This document shows, one piece after another, positions 42,453 to 52,140 of a DNA stretch of 64,000 nt; position 1 is the stretch's first letter, and each line of letters starts with the position of its first letter. Below the pieces are notes generated by a model. That model saw only the letters and a list, made by a program, of their open reading frames with translations, was not told the DNA's origin and did not search any database. Both the position numbers and the translations under genes were made by a program. The DNA is from Calidifontibacter indicus (GTDB taxonomy: Bacteria > Actinomycetota > Actinomycetes > Actinomycetales > Dermatophilaceae): contig NZ_QTUA01000001.1 of NCBI RefSeq assembly GCF_003386865.1, forward strand, positions 3,162,001 to 3,226,000. Direction: 5' to 3'.

Positions 42453-43463
42453 GTGTCGCACGAGGAGCCGAGTAAGTCTCACCTTCCCTGGCCGTTACGT
42501 GTCGGGCGGCGGGTCGCGGTGCGGCGCAGACTGGCTCCCGACGACCCCTCGGGAGCCCGGTTCACCGATGTGACCGGGGAGTTGGTGGCGGCCGACGTGG
42601 CGGGTGCCACCGTCGAGTCACGCGCCGGCACGGTGGTCGTGCCGTGGGCCGAGGTGGTGGCCGCGAAGGAGATCCCGCCCCGCTCCGACCGGCGCGGGCG
42701 ACCACACCGCACGATCGCGATCGACGACCTGCAACGGCTCATGGTCGACGGGCTGCCCGGGCTGTTGCGGATGCCGATCGGCGATTGGCTGCTCCGCTCC
42801 GCCGAAGGTTTCACCGGGCGCGCCAATTCGGCTCTGGCAGTGGGAGATCCGGGGATGCCGCTGGCCGAGGCGGTCGACGAGGTGCGTGCCGCGTACGGCG
42901 ACCTCGGGCAGCCCGCCTTGTTCCAGATCGCCGGTGAGCAGGGGTTCGACGTCTCGGCCCACCCGGTGGCCGCCGAGGTGCTCGCCCGCGGCGGACGCGT
43001 CTTCCAACAGACCTTCGTGATGACGGCCGCCACCCGTGAGGTCGCGCTCGCACGACCCGTCCCCGACACCGCGGTCGAGGTGCTGCCTGCGCCGTCCGAG
43101 GGGTGGTGGACGGCGGCCAGCCCCCGCACCGTGGAGCACCGCGAGTTGGTCGAGCGGCTGCTCGCGCAGGTGCACGACGGGCGCTACCTGACGGTGCGCC
43201 GCCGATCGGGCGAAGCGGTGGCCGCGGGCCGAATCGCCTACTCCCCCGGCTGGATCGGGCTCTACGACCTGCACACGCTGCCCGCCGAGCGGGGCAACGG
43301 GTTCGGCCGCGCACTCGTCGGTGAATCGGCCCGCGACGCCGATGCCGGCGGAGTGCGCTCGGCCTACCTGCAGGTGAGCGCCGACAACGCGCCGGCCATC
43401 GGGTTGTACGAGTCGCTCGGGTTCACGACCCACCACGAGTACTGGTACGCCCGCCTCGACTGA
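42453..43463 (+). CDS. GNAT N-acetyltransferase with N-terminal accessory domain
   Basis: The 336-aa protein has a beta-rich N-terminal domain of about 80 residues (RFTDVTGELVAADVAGATV), a middle domain, and a GNAT domain at about 235-336 with the acetyl-CoA loop ERGNGFGRALVGESA and the ending AIGLYESLGFTTHHEYWY. The architecture fits actinobacterial GNATs encoded beside fdxA-dapC. Substrate unknown. The GTG at 42453 follows TAGTAT (42441-42446) by 6 nt, a near-ideal leaderless promoter. Confidence 0.88.
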   Translation: MSHEEPSKSHLPWPLRVGRRVAVRRRLAPDDPSGARFTDVTGELVAADVAGATVESRAGTVVVPWAEVVAAKEIPPRSDRRGRPHRTIAIDDLQRLMVDGLPGLLRMPIGDWLLRSAEGFTGRANSALAVGDPGMPLAEAVDEVRAAYGDLGQPALFQIAGEQGFDVSAHPVAAEVLARGGRVFQQTFVMTAATREVALARPVPDTAVEVLPAPSEGWWTAASPRTVEHRELVERLLAQVHDGRYLTVRRRSGEAVAAGRIAYSPGWIGLYDLHTLPAERGNGFGRALVGESARDADAGGVRSAYLQVSADNAPAIGLYESLGFTTHHEYWYARLD

Positions 43464-43474
43464 ACCCACCCCTC

Positions 43475-43544
43475 CGCAAACGCTGCGCCCCTGCAGACGC
43501 TGCTGTTGCAACCGCAGCGCGTGCCGGGAACCGCAGCGTTTGCG
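43475..43544. repeat. 70-nt palindromic repeat, copy A
   Basis: Outer arms CGCAAACGCTGCG (43475-43487) and CGCAGCGTTTGCG (43532-43544) are perfect inverted repeats. An inner CGCTGC/GCAGCG pair surrounds TTGCAACC. The same 70-nt design recurs at 44685-44754, on the other side of the LLM gene. Confidence 0.75.
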
Positions 43545-43610
43545 ATGGGGCGGAATAGATGACGTGTCCACTACCTTGTAGGTTGGCACGAACCTCCACG
43601 AAAGGCAGCC

Positions 43611-44645
43611 ATGGCGCAGGCAACCGTCCAACTGGGTCTTGATTCGTTCGGCGACATCAGCGTCGACGCGCAGGGCAACGCGAACAGCGCGGCCCAGGAG
43701 ATCCGCAACCACGTCGAGCACGCGGTCATCGCCGACCGGGCCGGGGTCGACGCGATCAGCTTCGGCGAACACCATCGCGGCGACTTCGCGATCTCCGCCC
43801 CTGACATGGTGCTCGCGGCCGCCGCGTCGCGTACCGAGCGCATCACCCTCGGCACCGCCGTCACCGTGCTGAGCAGCGACGACCCCATCCGAGTGTTCGA
43901 GCGCTTCTCCACGCTCAACGCGATCAGCAACGGACGCGCCGAGATCACCGTCGGTCGCGGATCGTTCACCGAATCGTTCCCGCTCTTCGGGTACGACCTG
44001 GCCGATTACGAACTCCTCTTCGAGGAGAAGTTCGACATGTTCGCCAAGCTGCTCGCCGAGCCGGAACGCTTCTCCTGGAACGGAACTCACCGCCGTCCGG
44101 TCGACAACGCCGTCATCATGCCGCGCACCGAAGGCGGCCTGAAGGCATGGGTCGGCGTCGGCGGTTCACCGCAGTCGGTTATCCGCGCCGTCACCCACGG
44201 GGTGCCGATGATGTTGGCGATCATCGGCGGCAGCCCGCGCCGGTTCCAGCCCTTCGTCGACCTCTACCGCGAGGCGCAGGACAAGCTCGAGATCAGCCTG
44301 CCGCTGGGCGTGCACTCCCCCGGCCACATCGCCGAGACCGACGCGGAAGCGCGCAACCAGGTGCGCGACGCGTGGCTGACCAACCGCAACAACATCGGCC
44401 GCGAGCGCGGCTGGGGTCCGAGCGGCCCGGCGGAGTTCGAGGCCGAGGCCGACCACGGCTCGATGTACGTCGGGTCGCCCGAAACCGTCGCACGCAAGAT
44501 CGCCGACACGGTCAAGACCCTCGGACTCGACCGCTTCGACCTGAAGTACAGCAACGGACCGGTGCGCGACGAGCACCTGCGCCGTTCGATCGAGCTCTAC
44601 GGCACCGAGGTCATCCCGCGGGTGCGCGAACTGCTCGCCGACTGA
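43611..44645 (+). CDS. LLM-class flavin-dependent oxidoreductase
   Basis: The 344-aa bacterial-luciferase-like monooxygenase has a TIM barrel with strands GLDSFGDISV, ISFGEHHRGDFA, ITLGTAVTVLSSDDPIRVFE and AEITVGRGSFTESFPLFG. The SPETVARKIADTV segment near the C terminus is typical. It may use FMN or F420; the GEHH motif is common in the FMN-type Nemo/atu2307 branch. Substrate unknown. GAAAGG precedes the ATG. CTACCTTGTAG at about 43571 is a small inverted repeat in the promoter area. Two palindromic repeats flank the gene. Confidence 0.87.
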   Translation: MAQATVQLGLDSFGDISVDAQGNANSAAQEIRNHVEHAVIADRAGVDAISFGEHHRGDFAISAPDMVLAAAASRTERITLGTAVTVLSSDDPIRVFERFSTLNAISNGRAEITVGRGSFTESFPLFGYDLADYELLFEEKFDMFAKLLAEPERFSWNGTHRRPVDNAVIMPRTEGGLKAWVGVGGSPQSVIRAVTHGVPMMLAIIGGSPRRFQPFVDLYREAQDKLEISLPLGVHSPGHIAETDAEARNQVRDAWLTNRNNIGRERGWGPSGPAEFEAEADHGSMYVGSPETVARKIADTVKTLGLDRFDLKYSNGPVRDEHLRRSIELYGTEVIPRVRELLAD

Positions 44646-44684
44646 CGCCGTCCGCCCTCCGGCCAACCCGGCCCGCCTCTCCCC

Positions 44685-44754
44685 CAAACGCTGCAGTACT
44701 TGTCAGCTGCTGCGGCTGCAACCGCAGCGACTGACGAGTGACGCCGCGTTTGCG
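44685..44754. repeat. 70-nt palindromic repeat, copy B
   Basis: The left arm CAAACGCTGC and right arm GCGTTTGCG enclose GTCAG...CTGAC and CTGCGGCTGCAACCGCAG. The core GCTGCAACCGCAGCG and the ends align with copy A, and the length is also 70 nt. It lies between two convergent genes and may act as a terminator. Confidence 0.75.
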
Positions 44755-44759
44755 GGTTT

Positions 44760-47600
44760 TCAGTCGGTGCCGGGGTCGAGCAACTCGGCCAGGTGCACGC
44801 CCGCACGGCCCGCGAGATCGTCGGCCTGGGTGCGGCAGGAGAATCCGTCGGTGAGCAGGACGGCGTCCGGCTGCGCCGCGAGCGCGGGCAGCAGTTGCCG
44901 CTCGGCGACCTTCACCGACACCTCGTAGTGCCCTTCTTCCATGCCGAAGTTGCCGGCGAGGCCGCAGCAGCCCGACAGCCGCTGCACGTCGGCGCCGGCC
45001 CGCTTCAACAGTTCGGCGTCGGGCGACCAACCCATCACCGCGTGGTGGTGGCAGTGCGGCTGGGCGACGACCTTGCGTCCGGTGAGGTCGGGCGGCTGCC
45101 AGCCCGGCACCGTGGCCAGGAATTCCGCCAGCGTCACCACCTTGCCCGCGACGCGTGCCGACTCCGGCGAACCGATCAGCTCCGCGGCGTCGCTGCGGTA
45201 GACCGCGGTGCACGACGGCTCCAACCCGATGATCGGAAGTCCCTGCGCCGCAACAGGATCGAGGTCGGCGATCGACTTGCCGAGGGTCTTCTTCGCGGCG
45301 TCGAGCTGACCGGTGCTGATCAGGGTGAGCCCGCAGCAGCCGTCGCGTTCGACGACCACCGGTTCGAAACCGGCGTCGCGCAGCACGCGCACCGCAGCCC
45401 GACCTGTGGCCGGCGTGAAGTAGTTGGTGAAGGTGTCGACCAGCAACACCACCCGATCGGGCCGGTCGTCGGACGGGTCGAACGCGGCAACGCCGTTCTT
45501 CGCGCACCAGGCACGGAAGGTCTGGGGCGCGAACTCGGGCACCGAGCGGCGCGGGTCGACCCCGGCCAAACGCTTCGCCGCCGCCGGGCGGCTGCCGACC
45601 GCGACGAGCTTCGAGGCGAGCCGAGATGTCTTGCGGCTCAGCCGAACCCACTGCGGCAGCCGGCCCAGGGTGTAGTGCGACAGCGGACGCCGCTTGCCCT
45701 TGTAGGTCTGGTGCAGCACCTCCGACTTGTAGGAGGCCATGTCGATGCCGGTCGGGCAGTCGGACAGGCACCCCTTGCACGACAGACACAGATCGAGCGC
45801 GTCGTGCACCTCGGGGGCGTCCCAGCCCCGCACCGAGGTGCCGTTGAGCATCTCCTGCAGCACCCGGGCGCGGCCACGGGTGGAGTCCTTCTCGTCGCCG
45901 GTGGCGAGGTACGACGGGCACATCACGCCGTGCGAGCCGCCGTTGTCGGCCCGGCACTTGCCGACACCGGTGCACCGGTGGACGGCTTGGGAGAAGTCGC
46001 CGCCGTCGTGCGGGTACAGCAGGGCGAGCGGCTCCCGTGGCGCCTTCGCGGCCGGAATGCGCAGGTGGTCGGTCGGCGCGTCGGGGTCGACCAGCACCCC
46101 CGGGTTGAGCAGGCCGGACGGGTCGAACATCCGCTTCACCCGACCGAACAGGTCGATCGCCTCGGGCGAATACATGTGGTGCAGCAGCCCGCTGCGCGCG
46201 CGGCCGTCGCCGTGCTCACCCGACAGCGAGCCGCCGTACTTGGCCACCAACTGCGCGGACGCCTCCAGGAACGACCCGAACGCGGCCGTGCCCCCGTCGG
46301 CGGCGAGCGGGAAGTCGATGCGGATGTGCAGACACCCGTCGCCGAAGTGCCCGTACGGCAGGCCGGTGAGGTCGTGTTCGGTCATCAGCGCGTCGAACTC
46401 GCGCAGGTAGGGGCCGAGCTGCTGCGGCGGCACCGCGGCGTCCTCCCAGCCGGCGTGCGCCGGCCGGTCGCGCGGTGAGCGACCGGACAGCCCCGCACCG
46501 TCTTCGCGCACCCGCCACAGAGCGGCAGCGACCACGGGGTCGGGCACGATCATCGAATCGATCGAACCCGACTGCGCGACAACGCGTTCGGCAATCGACC
46601 CGAGCTCGCCGGCATCGTCTCCGGCCAGCTCGACGAACAACCAGCCGTCGCCGCGGGGCAACGGTGGCACCGCGCCGGGCCCACGGCGCGCGGTGAGGAT
46701 GTCGACGATCCGGCGGTCCATGCCCTCGAGCGCCACCGGTGCGAAGGGCAGCAAACCCGCCGCGGCGTCGCCCGCGTCGTAGATGTCGGCATAGCCGAGC
46801 ACGACCAGCAGGCGCCGGGCCGGTTCCTTGACCAGCCGCACCATGGCCTCCGTAGCGACCGCGAGGGTGCCCTCCGAACCGGCGAGGAAGCCGGTGACGT
46901 CGAAACCGTTCTCCGGCAGCAACTGCTGCATCGCGTAACCCGACACCTGGCGCCCGAAGCGTCCGAACTCCCGGCGCACCAGCGCCAGCTCGCTGCCGAC
47001 CAACCGGTCGAGGTCAGCCAGCAGCGGGGACGCGGCAACCGCATCGGCGCGCGCGGTCGACCGCGCCGTACGCAGCACCGTGCCGTCGGCCAGCACCGAC
47101 TCCAACGCCAGCAGGTTGTCGGAGGTCTTGCCGTAGCCGAGCGCCCTTGAGCCGCAGGCGTTGTTGCCGATCATTCCGCCGATCGTGCAGCGGGTGTGCG
47201 ACGACGGGTCGGGCCCGTAGCGCCAACCCGCGGCCAGCGCCGCCTTCTGCAGGGCCGCGTGCACGATGCCGGGCTGCACCGCAGCGACGCCTGCCTCGGC
47301 GTCGAGCGACACCAGGTGGTTCATGTGTTTGCTGAAGTCGAGCACCACCCCGGTGCCGATCGAGTTGCCGGCGATCGAGGTGCCGGCACCCCGGGAGGTC
47401 ACCGGCACCGAGAGCTCGCGGCACGCCGCGAGCGCAGCGATCACCTCGTCGCGGTCGTGCGGGCGCACGACCGCGGTCGGCAGCAGGCGGTAGAGCGAGG
47501 CGTCGGTGGAGTAGGCGGCGCGATTCGTGCCGTCGACCAGCACGTCCCGCAGTCCGGCTCGGCGCAGCGCTTCGGTGACGGCTTCGGGGGTGGGATTCAC
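44760..47600 (-). CDS. FAD-linked and Fe-S oxidoreductase (D-lactate/glycolate dehydrogenase type)
   Basis: The 946-aa fusion joins a VAO-type FAD domain to a GlpC/CCG iron-sulfur domain. The FAD-binding part has PVTSRGAGTSIAGNSIGTG and HTRCTIGGMIGNNACGSRA; the C-terminal oxidase domain has YGHFGDGCLHIRIDFP and SLSGEHGDGRAR. Then come 4Fe-4S motifs (CTGVGKC, CLSCKGCLSDCPTG) and two CCG-type segments (ERDGCCGLTLIS, LSGCCGLAGNFGME). It probably oxidises D-lactate or a related 2-hydroxy acid and feeds electrons to the chain. The GTG at 47600 follows TAGATT by 7 nt; that box overlaps the stop codon of the vanW gene. Confidence 0.9.
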   Translation of the reverse strand: MNPTPEAVTEALRRAGLRDVLVDGTNRAAYSTDASLYRLLPTAVVRPHDRDEVIAALAACRELSVPVTSRGAGTSIAGNSIGTGVVLDFSKHMNHLVSLDAEAGVAAVQPGIVHAALQKAALAAGWRYGPDPSSHTRCTIGGMIGNNACGSRALGYGKTSDNLLALESVLADGTVLRTARSTARADAVAASPLLADLDRLVGSELALVRREFGRFGRQVSGYAMQQLLPENGFDVTGFLAGSEGTLAVATEAMVRLVKEPARRLLVVLGYADIYDAGDAAAGLLPFAPVALEGMDRRIVDILTARRGPGAVPPLPRGDGWLFVELAGDDAGELGSIAERVVAQSGSIDSMIVPDPVVAAALWRVREDGAGLSGRSPRDRPAHAGWEDAAVPPQQLGPYLREFDALMTEHDLTGLPYGHFGDGCLHIRIDFPLAADGGTAAFGSFLEASAQLVAKYGGSLSGEHGDGRARSGLLHHMYSPEAIDLFGRVKRMFDPSGLLNPGVLVDPDAPTDHLRIPAAKAPREPLALLYPHDGGDFSQAVHRCTGVGKCRADNGGSHGVMCPSYLATGDEKDSTRGRARVLQEMLNGTSVRGWDAPEVHDALDLCLSCKGCLSDCPTGIDMASYKSEVLHQTYKGKRRPLSHYTLGRLPQWVRLSRKTSRLASKLVAVGSRPAAAKRLAGVDPRRSVPEFAPQTFRAWCAKNGVAAFDPSDDRPDRVVLLVDTFTNYFTPATGRAAVRVLRDAGFEPVVVERDGCCGLTLISTGQLDAAKKTLGKSIADLDPVAAQGLPIIGLEPSCTAVYRSDAAELIGSPESARVAGKVVTLAEFLATVPGWQPPDLTGRKVVAQPHCHHHAVMGWSPDAELLKRAGADVQRLSGCCGLAGNFGMEEGHYEVSVKVAERQLLPALAAQPDAVLLTDGFSCRTQADDLAGRAGVHLAELLDPGTD

Positions 47601-47610
47601 GCCGGTGAAT

Positions 47611-49440
47611 CTACTTCTTCGTGCTGCTCGGCGTCGCTGGTGTCGACGTGCTGGACGGCTTCGCGGCCGTGCTCGACGTGCTCGTGGACGAGCTCGTCGG
47701 CTTACGGCTCGACGTCGCGCTGCTGGAGGCGCGGGCCTTGCTCGGGTCGGGTCCGCAGATCACGCGGTCCTGCGGGATGTACTTGGTCGTGCGGCTCTCG
47801 CTCTTCACGACCTTGCCGGACAGGTCGGTCACGGTGCGGGTGACGGTGACCGAGAAGCCCTGCGCAGGTGTCTGCGGCTCGCAGCCCGACTCGTCCAGGT
47901 AGCGCGTCTTGGGGTCGGTGAACGCGAACTGCGGCCCGGTGGTCGTCTTCACGTTGAAGGTCTTCGTGCCGAACAGCCGGATGACGGCCGCGTTGCCCTC
48001 GGTGCCCGCCTGGATGCGGATCGGGTGGCCGGTGTCGTTGGTCCACTTGTTGTCGATCGTCGGCACCCACAAAGTGGCTTCGCGGCCCATCGGGTAGCGC
48101 GGGATCCAGTAGGCGTGCTCGGTGTGTTCGTCGAGTTGGACGCCGGCGAAGAACGTGGCGTTGTAGAGCGTCGTGGACACCTGGGAGATGCCGCCGCCGG
48201 TGCCCTTGCCGTGGCGACCGTCGATCAGCACGCCGGCCTCGACGTAACCGTTCGACGCCTCGATCGGGCTCAGCGCCTGCAGCAGGCTGAACTGCTCACC
48301 GGGAGCCACGATCATGCCGTTGATCTTGCTGAGCGCGACCTTGATGTTGGTGGTACGGGCGGCGTTCGCGGGCCCCGTCGGGTAGGGCGACACGAACTCG
48401 GAGATCTGGGTGGTGCCGAGGTTCTTCAGGTCGGCGGCGGTCATCCGGGCCGCGACCGGCTTGGTCTTGAGGGTGACCGTGCGGTCGGTCGCGGTGAGCG
48501 CCTTCACCACGAGAGCGGCGGCGCCGGTCGGGTCGACCTCGGTGCCGTTCTTGGCCTCGACGATCGCGCCGTTCGCCCCGTAGTGGGCGTTGACCGGTGC
48601 GGTCGTGAGGGTGTTCGACAACGAGTCGAGCGCGCTCTTCAGCTTCGCCTCGTCGACGACCGGCGCGATCTTGCCGTCGGTGACCTTCGCGCTGAGGAAC
48701 TCGCAGACGTCCTGCGGCGTGAGCTCGGCGACCTTGTCGCCCACCTTGATCTTGAGCGGACCGCTCATCGCGGGGTTGGCGAAATCGCGCACGAACGCGT
48801 CGAGTTCGGCGTTCGTCAGCGGCGCCTCCACGTGACCGATGGTCGCGGTGAACGACGTCTTCGCCGGCCAGCCGGCCGCGATCTGCCGGGCAGCGGCGTC
48901 GGCCTGGATGCCGGTGCCGTCGGTCGAGCGGGTGACGACGACCTTGCCGTTGTCGAAGCGCACCGAACCGTTGGTCGCCGAGCCCTTGAAGGTGCCGCCC
49001 TCAGCGGTGATCGCGGCGGCGAGCTTGTCGAGGTCGGCCTTCGCCCTGAGCGGGCGGTCCTGGGTGACCCCGAACAGGTGCTCCTTGACGACCGTCGGGC
49101 TCAGCGAGAACCCGGTGAGCCCGTCGACACCCTGACCGGCATCGAGCGAGAGTCCGGACTTGGCCGGGTCGAGGGTGATCGACTTGCCGTCCGCGTGGAC
49201 CGTGACCGGGCGCGACAGCAGACCGCTCGTGTGCTTCTCCACGGCGTCCGCGGCCCTCGTCGAACTCATCCCCGAGACGTCGACACCGGCCACCTTCGTG
49301 CCGTCGGGCACCTTGTTGGTGACGGCCGCCGCGGTGCCGACGTAGCCGGCGCCCAACAGCACCACGAGCCCGCCACCGGCCAGTGCGGCCCATCGTCCCC
49401 GTCGCGAAGTCTGCTTCTCGCTCACTGCGCTCTCACTCAT
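47611..49440 (-). CDS. VanW-family membrane-anchored cell-wall protein
   Basis: The 609-aa protein has a short cytosolic N terminus and one membrane helix (WAALAGGGLVVLLGAGYVG). Peptidoglycan-binding-like repeats follow (about 60-320), then the VanW domain (about 370-500) with INGMIVAPGEQFSLLQAL and GKGTGGGISQVSTTLYNATF. The last 55 residues are almost only Ser, Thr, Ala and Pro. VanW proteins occur in glycopeptide-resistance clusters and widely elsewhere, but their reaction is not established; an L,D-transpeptidase-like fold link has been suggested. No van resistance genes are near. Confidence 0.87.
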   Translation of the reverse strand: MSESAVSEKQTSRRGRWAALAGGGLVVLLGAGYVGTAAAVTNKVPDGTKVAGVDVSGMSSTRAADAVEKHTSGLLSRPVTVHADGKSITLDPAKSGLSLDAGQGVDGLTGFSLSPTVVKEHLFGVTQDRPLRAKADLDKLAAAITAEGGTFKGSATNGSVRFDNGKVVVTRSTDGTGIQADAAARQIAAGWPAKTSFTATIGHVEAPLTNAELDAFVRDFANPAMSGPLKIKVGDKVAELTPQDVCEFLSAKVTDGKIAPVVDEAKLKSALDSLSNTLTTAPVNAHYGANGAIVEAKNGTEVDPTGAAALVVKALTATDRTVTLKTKPVAARMTAADLKNLGTTQISEFVSPYPTGPANAARTTNIKVALSKINGMIVAPGEQFSLLQALSPIEASNGYVEAGVLIDGRHGKGTGGGISQVSTTLYNATFFAGVQLDEHTEHAYWIPRYPMGREATLWVPTIDNKWTNDTGHPIRIQAGTEGNAAVIRLFGTKTFNVKTTTGPQFAFTDPKTRYLDESGCEPQTPAQGFSVTVTRTVTDLSGKVVKSESRTTKYIPQDRVICGPDPSKARASSSATSSRKPTSSSTSTSSTAAKPSSTSTPATPSSTKK

Positions 49441-49501
49441 TCATCCACTGATCTCGCACGCGCCGAGGCGCGCGTCGCCCCTCGGACGCCGTGCGAGTCG
49501 C

Positions 49502-49993
49502 TTATTTCTGGCTGCCGAACCGACCGCGGAAGTAGACCAGCGCTTCACCCGGCTGCTCCGCGATCTGCAAGGACAGTACGTCGCCGACCACGATGGTGTG
49601 ATCGCCGGACACAAGGGTGTCGGCGGTTCGACACACGATTGTTGCCAACGAACCGTCGAGCAACGGCACGCCGGATTCGTGGCGGTGGTGCGGCACCCGG
49701 TCGAGTTGTCCGTGCAAGGGTCGACCGCGCGTCGACAACCACACCGCATGTGGACGCTGGGCCGCGTCCAGGATCGACACGCCCCAGGTGCCGTTCGCGA
49801 TCACCGCGTCGTGAAAGCGCGCCTCGCGCTCGACACAGATCAGCAGCCGGACGGGGTCGAGCGACACCGACGTGATCGCGTTGGCGGTCATCGCGTGGTC
49901 GATGCCGTCGGCAACCGTCGTCACGACGGTGACCCCGGAGACCAGCCGGCCGATTGCCTGGCGGTACTCGTCGGGGTCGACTGCGTCGGTCAT
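49502..49993 (-). CDS. Flavin reductase-like FMN-binding protein
   Basis: The 163-aa protein is of the flavin reductase (HpaC-like) split-barrel family. It has RLVSGVTVVTTVADGIDHAM at the start, TANAITSVSLDPVRLLICVE as the flavin region, and GDHTIVVGDVLSL before the C terminus. It reduces FMN or FAD with NAD(P)H, usually for a partner monooxygenase. The nearest candidate partner is the LLM protein 5 kb away, not adjacent. GGAGGTGACTCG precedes the ATG at 49993. It lies 37 nt after typA and may be cotranscribed. Confidence 0.88.
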   Translation of the reverse strand: MTDAVDPDEYRQAIGRLVSGVTVVTTVADGIDHAMTANAITSVSLDPVRLLICVEREARFHDAVIANGTWGVSILDAAQRPHAVWLSTRGRPLHGQLDRVPHHRHESGVPLLDGSLATIVCRTADTLVSGDHTIVVGDVLSLQIAEQPGEALVYFRGRFGSQK

Positions 49994-50030
49994 CGAGTCA
50001 CCTCCATTGGGTTGCTTTCGGGACGGGTGC

Positions 50031-51941
50031 TCAGGACTTGTCGGCGTTGCGGGCCCGTGCGGAGGCGCGTGCGCGCTCGCCGGCGTTGAGCACGACCTTG
50101 CGGATGCGGACGTCCTCCGGAGTGACCTCGACGCACTCGTCCTCGCGGCAGAACTCCAGGCTCTGCTCCAGCGACAGCCGGCGCGGCGGGATGACCTTCT
50201 CGAAGTTGTCGGCGGATGAGGCGCGCACGTTGGTGAGCTTCTTCTCCTTGGTGATGTTGACGTCCATGTCGTCGGCGCGGGAGTTCTCGCCGACGATCAT
50301 GCCCTCGTAGACCTCGGTGCCGGGCTCGACGAAGAGCACACCGCGCTCCTGCAGGTTGACCATCGCGTACGCGGTGACCGGGCCGGTGCGGTCGGCGACC
50401 ATCGAGCCCGACAGGCGGGTGACGATCTGGCCGAACCACGGCTCGTAGCCGTCGAACACGTGGTGGGCGATGCCGGTGCCGCGAGTCTCGGTGAGGAACT
50501 CCGTGCGGAAACCGATGAGACCGCGCGACGGCACCTTGAACTCCATCCGGATCCAGCCGGTGCCGTGGTTGGTCATCTGCTCCATGCGCCCCTTGCGGGC
50601 CGCCAGGATCTGCGTGATCGCGCCGAGGTACTCCTCCGGCGTGTCGATGGTGAGCGCTTCGACCGGCTCGTGCACCTTGCCGTCGACCTGCTTGGTAACC
50701 ACCTGCGGCTTGCCGACGGTCAGCTCGTAACCCTCGCGACGCATCTGCTCGACGAGGATCGCGAGCGCGAGCTCACCACGTCCCTGCACCTCCCACGCGT
50801 CGGGACGCTCGGTGGGCAGCACGCGCAGTGACACATTGCCGATGAGCTCGCGGTCGAGGCGGTCCTTGACCAAGCGGGCGGTGACCTTCGACCCACGCAC
50901 CTTGCCGGCCAACGGCGAGGTGTTGGTGCCGATCGTCATCGAGATCGCCGGCTCGTCGACCTGGATCAACGGCAGAGGGATGGGGTTCTCGGCGTCGGCG
51001 AGGGTTTCGCCGATGGTGATGTCGGGGATGCCCGCAACGGCGATGATGTCGCCCGGTCCGGCCGTCTCGGCCGGCTCGCGGTCGAGACCGAAGGTCATCA
51101 GCAGCTCGGTGATCTTCACCTTCTGCTGGGTGCCGTCGTGACGGCACCAGGTGACCTGCTGGCCCTTGCTGATCTCACCGTTGCGCACGCGCAGCAGGGC
51201 GAGGCGGCCCAGGAAGTTGGACGAGTCGAGGTTGGTCACGTGGGCCTGCAGCGGCGCCTCGTCGTCGTAGGCCGGCGCCGGAATGGTCTCCAGGATCGTC
51301 TTGAACAGCGGCTCGAGCGAGTCGCCGTCGGGCAGCGCACCGTTGCCCGGACGGGTGGTGGAGGCGATGCCGTTCTTCGCCGACGCGTAGACGACCGGGA
51401 AGTCGAGCTGGTCCATGTTGCCCTCGGCGTCGTCGAGCAGGTCCATGAACAGTTCGTAGGTCTCCTCCTCGACCTCCTCGATGCGGGAGTCGGGACGGTC
51501 GACCTTGTTGATGCACAGGATGACCGGCATCTTCGCCGTGAGCGCCTTGCGCAGCACGAAACGGGTCTGCGGCAGCGGCCCCTCGGACGCGTCGACCAGC
51601 AGCACCACACCGTCGACCATCGACAGCCCGCGCTCCACCTCGCCACCGAAGTCGGCGTGACCCGGGGTGTCGATGATGTTGATGACCACCTGGTCCTGGC
51701 CGGCGTCCTTGGCCGACGGGCCGTTGTAGTGGATGGCGGTGTTCTTGGCGAGAATGGTGATGCCCTTCTCGCGCTCGAGGTCGCCGGAGTCCATCACCCG
51801 CTCGCCGGTGGTCTCGACGGTGTCGCGCTCGCCGAAAGCACCCGCCTGCCAGAGCATCTTGTCGACGAGGGTCGTCTTTCCGTGGTCGACGTGGGCAACG
51901 ATGGCGACGTTACGAACGTCGTCGCGGGTCTTCAAAGGCAT
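50031..51941 (-). CDS. typA: TypA/BipA ribosome-associated GTPase
   Basis: The 636-aa translational GTPase has G1 [16 protein letters not shown]2-G3 [15 protein letters not shown], and G4 [11 protein letters not shown]. The EF-G-like domains follow, and the TypA-specific C terminus contains [20 protein letters not shown]. It assists ribosome assembly and stress adaptation. The ATG at 51941 follows GAGAAT by 7 nt, leaderless-like. The tail is Ala/Arg-rich. It is upstream of the flavin reductase on the same strand. Confidence 0.95.
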   Translation of the reverse strand: MPLKTRDDVRNVAIVAHVDHGKTTLVDKMLWQAGAFGERDTVETTGERVMDSGDLEREKGITILAKNTAIHYNGPSAKDAGQDQVVINIIDTPGHADFGGEVERGLSMVDGVVLLVDASEGPLPQTRFVLRKALTAKMPVILCINKVDRPDSRIEEVEEETYELFMDLLDDAEGNMDQLDFPVVYASAKNGIASTTRPGNGALPDGDSLEPLFKTILETIPAPAYDDEAPLQAHVTNLDSSNFLGRLALLRVRNGEISKGQQVTWCRHDGTQQKVKITELLMTFGLDREPAETAGPGDIIAVAGIPDITIGETLADAENPIPLPLIQVDEPAISMTIGTNTSPLAGKVRGSKVTARLVKDRLDRELIGNVSLRVLPTERPDAWEVQGRGELALAILVEQMRREGYELTVGKPQVVTKQVDGKVHEPVEALTIDTPEEYLGAITQILAARKGRMEQMTNHGTGWIRMEFKVPSRGLIGFRTEFLTETRGTGIAHHVFDGYEPWFGQIVTRLSGSMVADRTGPVTAYAMVNLQERGVLFVEPGTEVYEGMIVGENSRADDMDVNITKEKKLTNVRASSADNFEKVIPPRRLSLEQSLEFCREDECVEVTPEDVRIRKVVLNAGERARASARARNADKS

Positions 51942-52140
51942 GACTGCGATTCTCGCAGACTCCGACCTGTGCTCCGTACCACGCCGAACGCGCGCACCCG
52001 TCCACGCCGGACGTGAGGACTCAACTTCGTAACGGCCTGTGAACGCTCGATGAATCCTGTGTGCGTGGGTCTAGGGTCGCCCTTATCGAACCGGCCGGGG
52101 CACGAGTGTGCCCGCCGACGACGAGGAAGAGGAACAAAAC
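51942..52140 (+). promoter_or_regulatory. Divergent promoter region, typA and peptide transporter
   Basis: TAGGGT near 52074-52079 is the best -10 for the plus-strand operon. A GAGGAAGAGGAAC ribosome site (about 52120-52132) precedes the ATG. On the other side, GAGAAT (51949-51954) serves typA. No operator palindrome is obvious. Confidence 0.45.
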
